Positions 1-9,393 of a DNA stretch of 64,000 bases are shown piece by piece. Within the stretch, counting starts at the first letter, position 1, and every line of letters starts with the position of its first letter. Origin of the DNA: JAXGXQ01 sp040772685 (lineage in GTDB: Bacteria > Bacillota > Clostridia > Saccharofermentanales > UBA5734). A program made the translations under genes and the position numbers. The DNA is taken from the NCBI GenBank assembly GCA_040772685.1, contig JAXGXQ010000001.1, forward strand, positions 620,001 to 684,000. Direction: 5' to 3'. A model generated the notes under the pieces. That model was not told the origin of the DNA, did no database searches, and saw only the letters and a program-made list of their open reading frames with translations.

Positions 1-1325
1 GAGTTATCCAGAATCAGGATCGTGCTGTCGCTTTGATTATAGACACTGTTGATTAAACCAGTGATTCCGGAATGCAGGAATGTGGAATCGCCGATTACTG
101 CAACCGTGCGTTTGCTGAAGTCATTATCGGTTGCTTTGGCCATGCCATGCGCCATGCCAACCGAAGCGCCCATGCAGACACAGGTGTCGATCGCATTGGT
201 CGGATTGAGAGCACCTAAGGTATAACAGCCGATATCACCGGTGACGATCAATTTCAACCGGTTCAGCGCCATAAACAATCCTTTGTGAGGGCAGCCGGCG
301 CACATGACAGGCGGGCGGCCGGGCGCGGCGGTTAAGTCCTCAGCGCTGATCGCGGATTCAGGCGCAGGCTGATCAGATAAACGCGAGCGGAGCAGCGGGA
401 CACTGTATTCGCCTTCACGTGAAAACAGGTCTTTGCCTTCACAGACAATGCCGGCAGCACGCAGCTCAGTTTCAATTATCGGATCCAGTTCCTCAATTAT
501 TACTAAACGGTCGACAGTTGCGGCGAATTTACGGATCGCTTCCACTGGCAGCGGCCAGACCATGCCCAGTTTAAATACTGAAGCGTCAGGCAATGCCTCA
601 CGCACATACTGGTAAGTCACACCTGAAGTTATAATGCCCAGGCCCGATGAACCTTCAATAACTTTGTGCAGGCCGATAGATTCAGAATCACGCTGCAGAT
701 CGCGCAGGCGCTGTTCCACCACTGTGTGGCGGCGGATAGCCATGGCTGGCATCATGACGTATTTAGCCATGTCCTTGGTGTAAGGGCGCAGTGTCTGCGG
801 CTGGGGTTCACCGACTTCGGCCATTGAGCGCGCATGGGCAACCCGTGTTGTCAGGCGAACCATTACCGGTGTGTCGTACTGCTCGGAGATAGCGAAAGCC
901 TCGCGGGTAAAGCGCAAGCTGTCATCGCTGTCAGCCGGCTCCAGCATTGGCAGCTTGGCAGCACGTGCATAATGACGGCTGTCCTGTTCGTTTTGTGAAC
1001 TATGCATGCCGGGGTCATCTGCTACAACAATTACCAGACCGCCGTTTATTCCAGTATATGAAGCTGTAAAAATCGGATCAGCCGCGACATTGACGCCAAC
1101 ATGCTTCATGCAGCTCATGGCGCGGGCACCGGCAATTGCGGCACCGACAGCAACCTCAACCCCAACCTTTTCGTTGGTAGCCCACTCAGTTGCTATACGT
1201 TCATAATTTGCTGCGGCTGCTGTAATTTCAGTACTCGGGGTGCCCGGGTAAGATGATATAACTTTGACGCCGGCTTCGTAAGCGCCACGGGCAACTGCTT
1301 CGTTGCCCAACATTAATTCTCGCAA
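1..1325 (-). CDS. iorA: indolepyruvate:ferredoxin oxidoreductase, alpha subunit (partial)
   Basis: About 441 N-terminal residues are present; the C-terminal end, including the expected ferredoxin-like domain, lies beyond the window edge. The family oxidatively decarboxylates arylpyruvates from aromatic amino acid transamination to aryl-acetyl-CoA, reducing ferredoxin in the cytoplasm. Visible hallmarks are the N-terminal stretch GNEAVARGAYEAGV, the SYPGTPSTE loop of the pyruvate-binding domain, and the TPP-domain motifs MCAGCPHKGLF, VTGDIGCYTLGA and the GDST loop. The start is taken as TTG at 1325 because AGGAGGA sits about 9 bases upstream; the ATG 12 bases further in is too far from it. It follows the symporter gene by 69 bases and may be cotranscribed. 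iorB would be expected just outside. Confidence 0.9.
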   Translation of the reverse strand, partial: MRELMLGNEAVARGAYEAGVKVISSYPGTPSTEITAAAANYERIATEWATNEKVGVEVAVGAAIAGARAMSCMKHVGVNVAADPIFTASYTGINGGLVIVVADDPGMHSSQNEQDSRHYARAAKLPMLEPADSDDSLRFTREAFAISEQYDTPVMVRLTTRVAHARSMAEVGEPQPQTLRPYTKDMAKYVMMPAMAIRRHTVVEQRLRDLQRDSESIGLHKVIEGSSGLGIITSGVTYQYVREALPDASVFKLGMVWPLPVEAIRKFAATVDRLVIIEELDPIIETELRAAGIVCEGKDLFSREGEYSVPLLRSRLSDQPAPESAISAEDLTAAPGRPPVMCAGCPHKGLFMALNRLKLIVTGDIGCYTLGALNPTNAIDTCVCMGASVGMAHGMAKATDNDFSKRTVAVIGDSTFLHSGITGLINSVYNQSDSTILILDN

Positions 1326-1394
1326 GTGATTGTTCCTCCTGTGTCGGCAGGGTATTTCTGCCATCACATATTTTCACCTATATCAGGTAATTTG

Positions 1395-2861
1395 TCAAAA
1401 ACTTAACACCGGTAAATCTTCGCTGGCAACTGCGCTTTTTGTTAAACGGCTGACCAGCGGCGTGACTGCTACTGAAACAGCCATTGCCAGTACTGCCAGG
1501 CGAGGCGCCCAGCTTGCAGCAGATGCCGGATTCAGAATCAGTGCAATTGTCGCGCCGAGCACAACCGTGCCCAGGCCGCTCAGCATGCCGGCAGTTGCAC
1601 CGGCCCTAGTGATTTCTTTGCTATACAATCCCCAAATATAAGGGCCAATAAACGAACCGGAAACAGCCCCCCAGGAAAAAGCCATCAACGTGACAATAGC
1701 GCTGGGGATAATCGCAATCAGATACGACGCGAAAACAAATACGATTGACATGATGCGCATTAAGCCTATACTGTTCGGTTTCTTAAGAATTGAGCGCGTA
1801 AAGGTGGGGGCAGAAACCAGCACGACACCTGCCAGGGTGCTCATTGAGGCTGAGAGCATCAGGACTACGAGCACTGCCATCAGCACTGGTGAAAGAATAG
1901 TTTCAAAAATTATCGGCATGACTTCGTCTAAATTGCGGCCGTCGAAGGCAAGGCCGAGACGCTCATTCACAACACGCGACAAGCCCCCCATAAAGTAGGC
2001 GCCGCCGCCGATAATCAAAGCGAACAGTGTGCTCATTATCGTGCCGAGTCTTACTGCTTTACGGTCACGGATGCCCTTGTATTTGGAAACCATCTGCGGC
2101 AGGCCAAAGGTGCCAATGCTGGTCATGAGTACCAAAACCAGTAAATCAAAAGGCTTGGGGCCAAATACAGAGGCCAGTGCGCCGGCGTCGCCGGCGGAAG
2201 GCAAAGAAGCCAGGGTGTCCAGGGCAGCGGACATGCCGCCGCTGACTGTAATGACCCGCTGCACCATGAATACCACACCCGCCAGCATAATAATTCCCTG
2301 AATCAGGCTGTTGACAGCTGTCGAAACATAGCCGCCGAAAAATATGTAAACCGAAGTGACAATCGCGATCACAAACATGGATACTTTGAGATCCTGCATA
2401 AAAGTGCCGGCAAAAAAACGTTGCAGGATGTACCCCAGCCCTTGGTAAACTGAAGCGGAATAAGGAATTAAAAAAACGAAAATAATGCCGGCAGATAGTG
2501 TTTCCAGGCGTTTGCTCTTGTAGCGGCGCCCGATCAGGTCAGCCATTGTTGAGGCATCGAGCTCAAGTGAGAGTTTACGTGTACGTTCAGCCAGAAGCAG
2601 CCAGGCCACCAGACTGCCGAGAATGGCATTGCCGATGCCGATCCAAAACGCAGAGATGCCGAAACTCCAGCCAAAGCGGCCGGCATAGCCGACAAAAATT
2701 ACAGCGGAGAAATAAGTGGTGCCGTAAGAAAAAGCTGAGAGCCAGGCGCCCATGCGACGGCCGCCAACAATGAAATCGGTTGTGGTTCTGACTCTTCGGT
2801 TGGTTGCAACACCAACGAGGATCATGGCCAAGGTGAAGACGACCAAAATAAAGTACTTCAT
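1395..2861 (-). CDS. sodium:solute symporter family protein (SSS)
   Basis: A 488-residue polytopic membrane protein with about 13 hydrophobic segments, the usual SSS size. The N-terminal pattern of a first helix, then TTDFIVGGRRMG and FSYGTTYFSA, is the SSS signature around the sodium-binding first helices, and the FGLPQMVSKY loop is also typical. These proteins drive uptake of sugars, amino acids or organic acids with sodium; the substrate cannot be read from the sequence. A GGGAAGG ribosome site abuts an ATG four codons upstream (2873), so the ATG at 2861 with proper spacing is preferred. It lies upstream of iorA in the same direction, so an aromatic amino acid or keto-acid substrate is possible, but that is only contextual. 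Confidence 0.85.
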   Translation of the reverse strand: MKYFILVVFTLAMILVGVATNRRVRTTTDFIVGGRRMGAWLSAFSYGTTYFSAVIFVGYAGRFGWSFGISAFWIGIGNAILGSLVAWLLLAERTRKLSLELDASTMADLIGRRYKSKRLETLSAGIIFVFLIPYSASVYQGLGYILQRFFAGTFMQDLKVSMFVIAIVTSVYIFFGGYVSTAVNSLIQGIIMLAGVVFMVQRVITVSGGMSAALDTLASLPSAGDAGALASVFGPKPFDLLVLVLMTSIGTFGLPQMVSKYKGIRDRKAVRLGTIMSTLFALIIGGGAYFMGGLSRVVNERLGLAFDGRNLDEVMPIIFETILSPVLMAVLVVLMLSASMSTLAGVVLVSAPTFTRSILKKPNSIGLMRIMSIVFVFASYLIAIIPSAIVTLMAFSWGAVSGSFIGPYIWGLYSKEITRAGATAGMLSGLGTVVLGATIALILNPASAASWAPRLAVLAMAVSVAVTPLVSRLTKSAVASEDLPVLSF

Positions 2862-3039
2862 AAAAACTACCATCCTTCCCTACCGGCGCAAGCGCGCCAG
2901 TGCTACAGAAGGTATGATAGCGGAACTAATGCAAAAAGAAAAGAGCGTCAGTAAGAGAAAATAAAGATTTTGGCAAAATCAGCCAAAGCAAAAATGCAGC
3001 TCAGAAGTTAAGTCAAAAACAAGTCAGCAGAGAAAACAA

Positions 3040-3067
3040 AAACCCCCAAGAGATATCTCAGGGGTTT
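3040..3067 (-). terminator. intrinsic terminator after tRNA-Leu
   Basis: The arms AAACCCC and GGGGTTT enclose a second pairing, GAG-ATAT-CTC. Read on the minus strand the hairpin is followed by TTTTTG. It lies directly downstream of the tRNA 3' end. Confidence 0.75.
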
Positions 3068-3071
3068 CAGC

Positions 3072-3154
3072 TGGTGCGGTCAATGGGACTTGAACCCATA
3101 CGGTTGCCCATACGCCCCTCAAACGTACGCGTCTGCCAGTTCCGCCATGACCGC
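3072..3154 (-). tRNA. tRNA-Leu (anticodon GAG), CCA encoded
   Basis: On the minus strand an acceptor arm GCGGTCA pairs with TGACCGC, followed by discriminator A and an encoded CCA. The anticodon stem TACGT/GCGTA carries loop TTGAGGG, giving anticodon GAG, which reads CUC/CUU leucine codons. The extra nucleotides between the anticodon and T arms fit the long variable arm of class II tRNA-Leu, and the T loop GTTCAAGTC is canonical. The length is 83 with CCA. It follows glgB-glgA in the same orientation, 69 bases after glgA. Confidence 0.93.
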
Positions 3155-3223
3155 ACATGGCTTGGTTGAAGAGGGGGTTTGCCGTCAGGCATGAGCAATT
3201 ATAAACGTCGGTGTCCCAACTTG

Positions 3224-4789
3224 TCAATAAGCTTTTGGTTGCGATTCGTCTTCCGGTTCGTCTTCCTGTACTGCGGTTTTTTTCTGCATTGGCGGTGTTT
3301 CCGGTGCTGCCGGCACTTCGACTGCTTCTACTTCCTCCGGCGCCGCAACTTCAGCGTACATATCTTTGTAGATCTGCGCTGAACGTTCCCAGGAATAATC
3401 GCTGTCCATGGCTGCACGCACCAACCCGTTCCAGGCTTCAGGAGACTGCCGGTAGACGTCAGCAGCGTAGCGGGCTGTAAACAGCAGCTCATGGGCATTG
3501 ATGTTGCAGAAACTGAAACCATTGCCTTCGCCTGTGTATTGGTTGTAAGGTATGACAGTATCACGCAGTCCGCCGGTTTCACGCACCACCGGTATGGTGC
3601 CGTAACGCATGGCGATCATTTGCGACAAACCACACGGCTCAAACAGCGACGGCATCAGCAGCAGATCCGCGCCGGCATAAAGGCGGTGGGCCATTTTGTT
3701 GCTGAACATAATTTTTACGGCCATGTCGCCTTCATTACGGATCGCCGCTTGTTCCAGCATCAGTTCATAATAGGGGTCGCCGGTTCCCAGGATGGCAATT
3801 TGAACACCGTAGGCCAGCAATTCATCAATAATATGAATCAGCAGGTCAAGGCCTTTCTGGTCGACAAGCCGCGATACGATGCCAAACAAAGGAGTATCCG
3901 GGGAAAGATTCAAATCATACTGCTTCTGGACTTCAGCTTTACAGACTGCCTTGCCGGCTTTCCAGTTCTTAACATTGTAATTTGCCGGAATCATCGGGTC
4001 GGTCTCCGGGTCATACTCATTGGTGTCAATGCCATTGAGGATTCCCTGAAGCTTGTGTGAGTAGTACATCAGCAAACCATTGAGGCCTTCGCCGTAGTAA
4101 TCAGTCAGCATCTCCTCGGCATAGGATGGCGACACTGTGGTAACCTTGTCAGCGTACACAATACCGGCCTTCATGAAGTTGGGTACCCCATCGTGCAGAA
4201 TGCCTGCGTCTGTAAGAAAACGGCTGGGCAGATCCATCAGGTCGGCAATGCGCTCAACTCCGTGGATTCCCTGGTACCTGAGGTTGTGAATCGTAAATAC
4301 TGTTTTCAAGTTTTTGTGGAAGCCGTAGGGACGGTAATGCGCCTCCAACAGGCACGGAATCATCCCTGTTTGCCAGTCGTTCAAGTGCAGGATGTCAGGA
4401 AAGAAATCCATCGGCATGCCTAAAGCTTCCAGCACAGCCCGCTGAAAGAAAGAAAATCGTTCAATATCAAAGGAGTAATCCAGGTAAATCTGGTCATGCG
4501 CAAAATAGTATTCGTTGTCTATGAAATAAATCGGCAGGCCCTGAAAATCCATGCGGTATAAACCGCTGTACATACTGCGCCAGCCAAGCTTAATCATTGT
4601 CCAACGAACAAAAGTGAGTTTAGCCAGGTACTTTTCCTTGATTGGTTTATACAAAGGCAAAATCACCCGCGCGTCAACGCCAATTTCCCGCAGGCTGTAT
4701 GGTAAAGCGCCAACCACATCGCCCAGGCCGCCGCTCTTGGCAAGCGGTGACATTTCAGAAGCTACAAACAATACTTTTTGCGAGTTCAT
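3224..4789 (-). CDS. glgA: glycogen synthase (ADP-glucose-dependent, GT5)
   Basis: A 521-residue enzyme that extends alpha-1,4-glucan chains from ADP-glucose. The N-terminal KSGGLGDV motif (about residues 18-25) binds the nucleotide sugar. The C-terminal EPCGLSQMIAMRYGT and ETGGLRDTV segments form the second nucleotide-binding domain of GT5 synthases. The final 40 or so residues form a Pro/Glu-rich acidic tail beyond the normal end of about 480 residues, absent from most homologues and probably disordered. The ATG overlaps the glgD stop by four bases (ATGA), so translation is probably coupled. It is the last gene of glgBCDA. Confidence 0.97.
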   Translation of the reverse strand: MNSQKVLFVASEMSPLAKSGGLGDVVGALPYSLREIGVDARVILPLYKPIKEKYLAKLTFVRWTMIKLGWRSMYSGLYRMDFQGLPIYFIDNEYYFAHDQIYLDYSFDIERFSFFQRAVLEALGMPMDFFPDILHLNDWQTGMIPCLLEAHYRPYGFHKNLKTVFTIHNLRYQGIHGVERIADLMDLPSRFLTDAGILHDGVPNFMKAGIVYADKVTTVSPSYAEEMLTDYYGEGLNGLLMYYSHKLQGILNGIDTNEYDPETDPMIPANYNVKNWKAGKAVCKAEVQKQYDLNLSPDTPLFGIVSRLVDQKGLDLLIHIIDELLAYGVQIAILGTGDPYYELMLEQAAIRNEGDMAVKIMFSNKMAHRLYAGADLLLMPSLFEPCGLSQMIAMRYGTIPVVRETGGLRDTVIPYNQYTGEGNGFSFCNINAHELLFTARYAADVYRQSPEAWNGLVRAAMDSDYSWERSAQIYKDMYAEVAAPEEVEAVEVPAAPETPPMQKKTAVQEDEPEDESQPKAY

Positions 4790-5898
4790 ACGATGGCCCC
4801 CTTGCCAATCACAACCGGATAATCGGCTTGCCCGATCAGCTTGACACCCGGACGCAGCACACAGTCTTTATCGATAATAACGTTCTCCAGCTCGCAGCCT
4901 TCAGAAATATGGACATTCTGGAAAATTATCGAGTTGCGTACTTTTGCATTACGGGAAATAGTGACACTGCGGAATATCATGCTGTTCTCAACAGTGCCCA
5001 TTATCCGGCAGCCATCAGAAATTGTTGAATTACTGACATTGTTTTCATCGAGATACAATATCGGCGCTTCGTCTTTAACCTTGGTGTAGACAGGCAGTCC
5101 GGACCAGAACAGCTTTTGCCGCACATCTTCTTCCAACAGCCTCATGGTGGATTCAAAGTAGGATTTAATTGAATTGACCCGCAAGATCAGGCCTTTGTAC
5201 TCAAAGCCCTTAACGTGCATCCGGTCAAACTGGCGCAGCAGCAGTTCAACAGAAAACTCGAACTCCCCGTGTGATATCTGCGAGCTGATAAAATCGATCA
5301 GTAAATCGCGGGCAATAACCACAACACCGAGCGAGCGCCTGTTGAAAGTGGTTTTTTCCGGATTCAGCATTACATCACGCACCCGACCGCGCCTGTCCAT
5401 ATCCATAATGACACAGGGAGAGCCGCCGAGCAGTCCGTCGCGATTGTACATAACGGTAATGTCAGCACCGGAATTTTCATGTTTTGCCACGATTTCATTA
5501 AAAGTGGTGTTAAAGATAACATTGCTGTTGCTGACAATAACGTATTTTTCACTGCTGGCGCGGAAGTAGTCGATCAGACCGGTAAGGTCGTCACCTTCAA
5601 CGCCATAACCCATGTTCTCCGAGGTGATATAGGGCGGCAGAATATTCAGCCCCGGCTGCTTGCGGTCAAGATCCCAGGAACTGCCGGTGCCCAGATGATC
5701 CATGAGCGATTTATACTTGTTCATGGTGATCAGGCCAACTCGTGTAATTTCGGAATTAACCATATTTGAGAGCATAAAGTCGACTATGCGGTAGCGACCG
5801 CCAAAAGGCATTGCCGCCAGTGCTCGCGGACGCGAGAGTTCCCCCAGTTGGATCCGCTTGTGGTCGGCCAGAATCAGCCCCATTGCATCAATAAACAT
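4786..5898 (-). CDS. glgD: glucose-1-phosphate adenylyltransferase regulatory subunit GlgD
   Basis: A 370-residue paralogue of GlgC that in Bacillota forms a heteromer with it and alters its activity. The nucleotidyltransferase fold is recognisable (PFGGRYRIVDFMLSNMVNSE near residue 30, and a C-terminal left-handed beta-helix with hexad repeats). The glycine-rich nucleotide loop GGxGxRL of the catalytic subunit is missing, replaced by LILADHKRIQLGELSRPRAL, which fits a non-catalytic role. A strong AAGGAGGA lies upstream. The gap to glgC is 13 bases and the stop overlaps the glgA start. Confidence 0.95.
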   Translation of the reverse strand: MFIDAMGLILADHKRIQLGELSRPRALAAMPFGGRYRIVDFMLSNMVNSEITRVGLITMNKYKSLMDHLGTGSSWDLDRKQPGLNILPPYITSENMGYGVEGDDLTGLIDYFRASSEKYVIVSNSNVIFNTTFNEIVAKHENSGADITVMYNRDGLLGGSPCVIMDMDRRGRVRDVMLNPEKTTFNRRSLGVVVIARDLLIDFISSQISHGEFEFSVELLLRQFDRMHVKGFEYKGLILRVNSIKSYFESTMRLLEEDVRQKLFWSGLPVYTKVKDEAPILYLDENNVSNSTISDGCRIMGTVENSMIFRSVTISRNAKVRNSIIFQNVHISEGCELENVIIDKDCVLRPGVKLIGQADYPVVIGKGAIV

Positions 5899-5911
5899 TG
5901 CCGTTCCTCCT

Positions 5912-7168
5912 TCAGCGAATCACCGTGACGCATTCAATAATTTCGTCAGGCTCGTCATTTTCAGCTTCTACCATGCAGTTGCCCGGAATCACCACGTTCT
6001 CACGGATTTTAATTTTTTCCGCGATTACGGAAATGCCGTTGCTGCATAGATGGGCGTTGGTGTATTTGCAGGTGGCCAGTTCAGTTTCGCCAACCCGGGT
6101 GCCTTTACCTATAGTTGTTCCCATGCCGACAATGCATTTATTGACATAACAATTCTCTTCAATTGTCACACCGGGCATCAGCACCGAATCTATTACAACA
6201 GCGCCCTTTTCGACCCGGACACTGTTTGAAAGCACTGAATGTTCCACGGTTCCATAAACTACACAGCCGTCAGTCATCGCGCTGCATCTGATTTTAGCAC
6301 CGGCCGCCACGTAATTGGCGGGCTTGACCGGGTTTTTACTGTAAATTCTCCAGGACCCGTCATTAAGGTTAATTTGATCAGAAAGGTCGAGAATATCCAT
6401 GTTGGCTTCCCATAGGCTTGAGACAGTACCGACGTCTTTCCAGTAACCTTCAAAACGGTAAGCAAACAGTTTATATCCTTCGTTCAGCATGGCCGGGATA
6501 ACATTCTTGCCAAAGTCATTGCTTGATTTCGGGTCTGCTTCGTCTTCTGCCAGTTTGCAGCGCAAAACATCCCAGTTAAAAATGTAAACTCCCATTGAGG
6601 CCAGGTTGCTTTTGGCTTTCTTGGGTTTTTCCTCAAATTCTGTGATCGTACCATCGCTGTCAGTATTCATGATACCGAAGCGAGAGGTCTCCTCCCAGGG
6701 TACTTCAAGTACGGCAATTGTCGCCTCCGCTTTTTCATTAATGTGCGCGCGCAGCATGTTAGCGTAATTCATTTTGTAAATGTGATCGCCGGAAAGAATC
6801 AACACATATTTAGGATTGTAGTTGTCGATAAAATGTGTATTTTGATAGATGGCGTTGGCCGTGCCTTTGTACCAGTCACTGCGCTGCGCTTTCTGGTAGG
6901 GCGGCAAAATGAAGGCGCCGCCGTTGTTGCGGTCAAGATCCCAGGGATGTCCGTTACCAATGTAAGTGTTCAGGGCAAGTGGCTGGTATTGAGTCAGCAC
7001 ACCCACTGTGTCTATCCCCGAATTGGTGCAGTTACTGAGGGGAAAGTCGATGATCCGGTAACGACTGCCATAAGGGACAGCCGGTTTTGCCAGGTACTTG
7101 GTAAGAGCACCCAGCCTTGAGCCTTGTCCTCCTGCTAAAATCATGGCAACAATGTCTTTTCTAGCCAT
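5912..7168 (-). CDS. glgC: glucose-1-phosphate adenylyltransferase catalytic subunit
   Basis: A 418-residue enzyme making ADP-glucose and pyrophosphate from ATP and glucose-1-phosphate, the committed step of bacterial glycogen synthesis. It has the intact GGQGSRLGALT nucleotide loop near residue 13, the KPAVPYGSRYRIIDF substrate region, and GDHIYKMNY with the metal-binding aspartate, followed by a C-terminal beta-helix. The ATG has GGAGGAATCATT directly upstream. It sits 71 bases after glgB and 13 bases before glgD. Unlike GlgD it keeps all catalytic motifs. Confidence 0.97.
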   Translation of the reverse strand: MARKDIVAMILAGGQGSRLGALTKYLAKPAVPYGSRYRIIDFPLSNCTNSGIDTVGVLTQYQPLALNTYIGNGHPWDLDRNNGGAFILPPYQKAQRSDWYKGTANAIYQNTHFIDNYNPKYVLILSGDHIYKMNYANMLRAHINEKAEATIAVLEVPWEETSRFGIMNTDSDGTITEFEEKPKKAKSNLASMGVYIFNWDVLRCKLAEDEADPKSSNDFGKNVIPAMLNEGYKLFAYRFEGYWKDVGTVSSLWEANMDILDLSDQINLNDGSWRIYSKNPVKPANYVAAGAKIRCSAMTDGCVVYGTVEHSVLSNSVRVEKGAVVIDSVLMPGVTIEENCYVNKCIVGMGTTIGKGTRVGETELATCKYTNAHLCSNGISVIAEKIKIRENVVIPGNCMVEAENDEPDEIIECVTVIR

Positions 7169-7239
7169 AATGATTCCTCCTTTTTCCTATTTCCCGCTCA
7201 AGTACTGCTTGCTGTAAATGGTCCTGAGCGCCTGTGTTT

Positions 7240-9207
7240 TTATTTTTCAGAAGTGCGGGCACGCTGCAACAGCAGGCCCATCAGCGGCGGCAGATCCAGG
7301 GTCAGCGTTGCCGGCTGACCATCGCGCGGTTCAGCTGTCGGCACCAGGATGCCATCGTCACTGGCTCCGGTCGGGTAGCCGCTGCCCCCAAACGCCATTT
7401 TGTCAGAATTTAGAATTATCTTTACAGGTTCAGACCAGGGCAGGCCAATGCGATACCCAGGCCGGGGTGTTGGTGTCAGGTTCAGCACAACCACAGTGCC
7501 ATCACCGTCTTTGGCCCACCGTGAATAAACAAACACACTGTTTTCAGCATCACTGCTGTTGTGCCAGCTAAAGCCGGACCAGGAATCATCCTGCTCGTAG
7601 AGTGAGGGGTTACAGGCGTAAGTTTCATTCAATTGCCTGACATAATCCTGCAAGAGCCTGTGCGCATCAAAGCCCAGCAAAAACCACTCCAGCTGTTCGT
7701 AAAAACGCCATTCAATAAACTGGCCGAACTCACAACCCATGAACATCAGCTTAGCGCCGGGATGGGTAATTTGATAGAGGTATAAAGCACGTAAACTGGC
7801 AAACTTGCGCCAATAGTCACCCGGCATGCGTTCAATCAGTGAACCTTTGCCGTGAACCACTTCATCGTGAGAAAACGGTAAGACATAGCGCTCCGAAAAA
7901 GCATACATTAAGGAAAAACTCAGCTGATTATGATGCCATTTGCGTTCCTCATAATCACGCCCGAAATAACTGAGAGTATCACTCATCCAGCCCATATTCC
8001 ATTTATGGGTAAAGCCTGAACCACCTTCCGCAACCGGGTGGGTCACCTGCGGAAAAGCCGAGCTGTCCTCGGCTATCATCAGCACGTCAGGATGTCGTGC
8101 TTGTATTTTTTCATTTAGCTCACGCAAAAAATTCTCAGCGTTTTGATTAATCTGAGAGTCATTATTGCCTTTATAGTGCTGGTTTGCCCCGCGGTTGCCG
8201 TTAGTATCTACGCCATTCAGACTGGCGTGCTCAGCTGCGCTTTCCAATGAATTCCACTGGATGTTGTGGTTGTAGTCACAACCTAGCATGCTGGCTACGG
8301 CATCTACGCGCAAGCCATCGACATGAAATTCCTCCAGCCAGAAAAAAGCATTGGAAAGTAAGAAAGAACGCACTTGCGGCCGCTCAAATGCGAAAGCATA
8401 AGTGCCCCATTCAGGGTACTCCGCGTATCTGCTGTCGCCGCATTCAAATAAGGCCGTGCCATCGAAACAGGCCAGACCGAAATCATCCTGCGGAAAATGT
8501 GCCGGTACCCAGTCAAGAATTACCCGGATCCCCAGTCCATGGAGATGGTTAACTAAATACTTGAAATCGGCTGGTGTGCCAAAGCGGCTGGTGACACTGT
8601 AATAACCAGTAATCTGGTAGCCCCAGGAATCGTCAAGCGGGTGCTCCATTATGGGCATAAATTCTACAGCTGTGTAGCTCATGTCGACAAGATAGGCTCC
8701 AAGCAAAATCGCGATTTCGCGATAATTCATAAAACCGCCGTCTTCGTGCCGGCGCCAGGAGCCTAAATGAACTTCATAAATATTAAGCGGACCGGCATTC
8801 ATGTCCTGCTGCCGCTTCTTCAGCCAGTCTGCGTCAGTCCATTTAAAATCTTCAGCTTCATATAAAACAGAAGCCGTACCCGGTCGGATCTCGCTGTGGC
8901 GAGCAAATGGGTCGGCTTTCATTAATGTTTGGCCAGTAGCGCTGCGTATGAGGTATTTATAGCGGTCCCACTGTGACGCTCCATAAACGAAGCCCGACCA
9001 GATGCCCGTTTCAACCTTAAGCTGCAAAGGCACGCCAGGGTCATCCCAGTCATTAAAGCTGCCGGTTACAGACACTGCTGCCGCGTTCGGAGCCCAGACA
9101 GCAAACTGCCAGCCGGGTTTTTCGCCTGGTCCTGTTGCCTGCCTGGAGCCCAGCAATTCATAGCAATGACAGTTGAGGCCTTGATTGAAAGCACTTGCCT
9201 GATCCAT
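7240..9207 (-). CDS. glgB: 1,4-alpha-glucan branching enzyme (GH13)
   Basis: A 655-residue enzyme that introduces alpha-1,6 branches into glycogen. It has an N-terminal CBM48 beta-sandwich (VWAPNAAAVSVTGSFNDW near residue 35) followed by the GH13 barrel. The nucleophile is in DGLRVDAVASM, the acid/base glutamate in MIAEDSSAFP, and the third carboxylate in PFSHDEVVHGKGS. A C-terminal all-beta domain closes the protein. GGGAGGAATGA precedes the ATG. It is the first gene of the glg operon and is preceded by a promoter with a consensus -10. Confidence 0.97.
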   Translation of the reverse strand: MDQASAFNQGLNCHCYELLGSRQATGPGEKPGWQFAVWAPNAAAVSVTGSFNDWDDPGVPLQLKVETGIWSGFVYGASQWDRYKYLIRSATGQTLMKADPFARHSEIRPGTASVLYEAEDFKWTDADWLKKRQQDMNAGPLNIYEVHLGSWRRHEDGGFMNYREIAILLGAYLVDMSYTAVEFMPIMEHPLDDSWGYQITGYYSVTSRFGTPADFKYLVNHLHGLGIRVILDWVPAHFPQDDFGLACFDGTALFECGDSRYAEYPEWGTYAFAFERPQVRSFLLSNAFFWLEEFHVDGLRVDAVASMLGCDYNHNIQWNSLESAAEHASLNGVDTNGNRGANQHYKGNNDSQINQNAENFLRELNEKIQARHPDVLMIAEDSSAFPQVTHPVAEGGSGFTHKWNMGWMSDTLSYFGRDYEERKWHHNQLSFSLMYAFSERYVLPFSHDEVVHGKGSLIERMPGDYWRKFASLRALYLYQITHPGAKLMFMGCEFGQFIEWRFYEQLEWFLLGFDAHRLLQDYVRQLNETYACNPSLYEQDDSWSGFSWHNSSDAENSVFVYSRWAKDGDGTVVVLNLTPTPRPGYRIGLPWSEPVKIILNSDKMAFGGSGYPTGASDDGILVPTAEPRDGQPATLTLDLPPLMGLLLQRARTSEK

Positions 9208-9262
9208 TCATTCCTCCCTGCATAATTTGGAAGGCTGGAAGAGTGTTTAGTTGTATATAAAC

Positions 9263-9290
9263 ATTATACCTGAAGCAAATTGTTGCACAA
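9263..9290 (-). promoter_or_regulatory. promoter of the glgBCDA operon
   Basis: On the minus strand a perfect TATAAT (9263-9268), with an extended CAGG just before it, is preceded 16 bases upstream by TTGTGC (9285-9290). It lies 56 bases before the glgB ATG and just downstream of the terminator of the preceding operon. Confidence 0.55.
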
Positions 9291-9293
9291 CAA

Positions 9294-9319
9294 CAAAGAG
9301 CGGAAAAATCCGCTCTTTG
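9294..9319 (-). terminator. hairpin terminator of the 2-oxoacid oxidoreductase operon
   Basis: A perfect 11-bp stem (CAAAGAGCGGA / TCCGCTCTTTG) with an A4 loop lies 75 bases after the gamma-subunit stop. The U tract on the minus strand is short and interrupted (TTGTTGTG), so it may be only moderately efficient. Confidence 0.6.
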
Positions 9320-9393
9320 TCTGGTTGTTAGATTCAAATATTCTGGTTGTCTGTCGGTTAGATAAACTTATTCACATAGACAAAATGAGTTGC

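Noticed and set aside
3024..3227. A 67-residue frame covering the tRNA
   Set aside because: It runs through a clear tRNA-Leu with full cloverleaf and encoded CCA.
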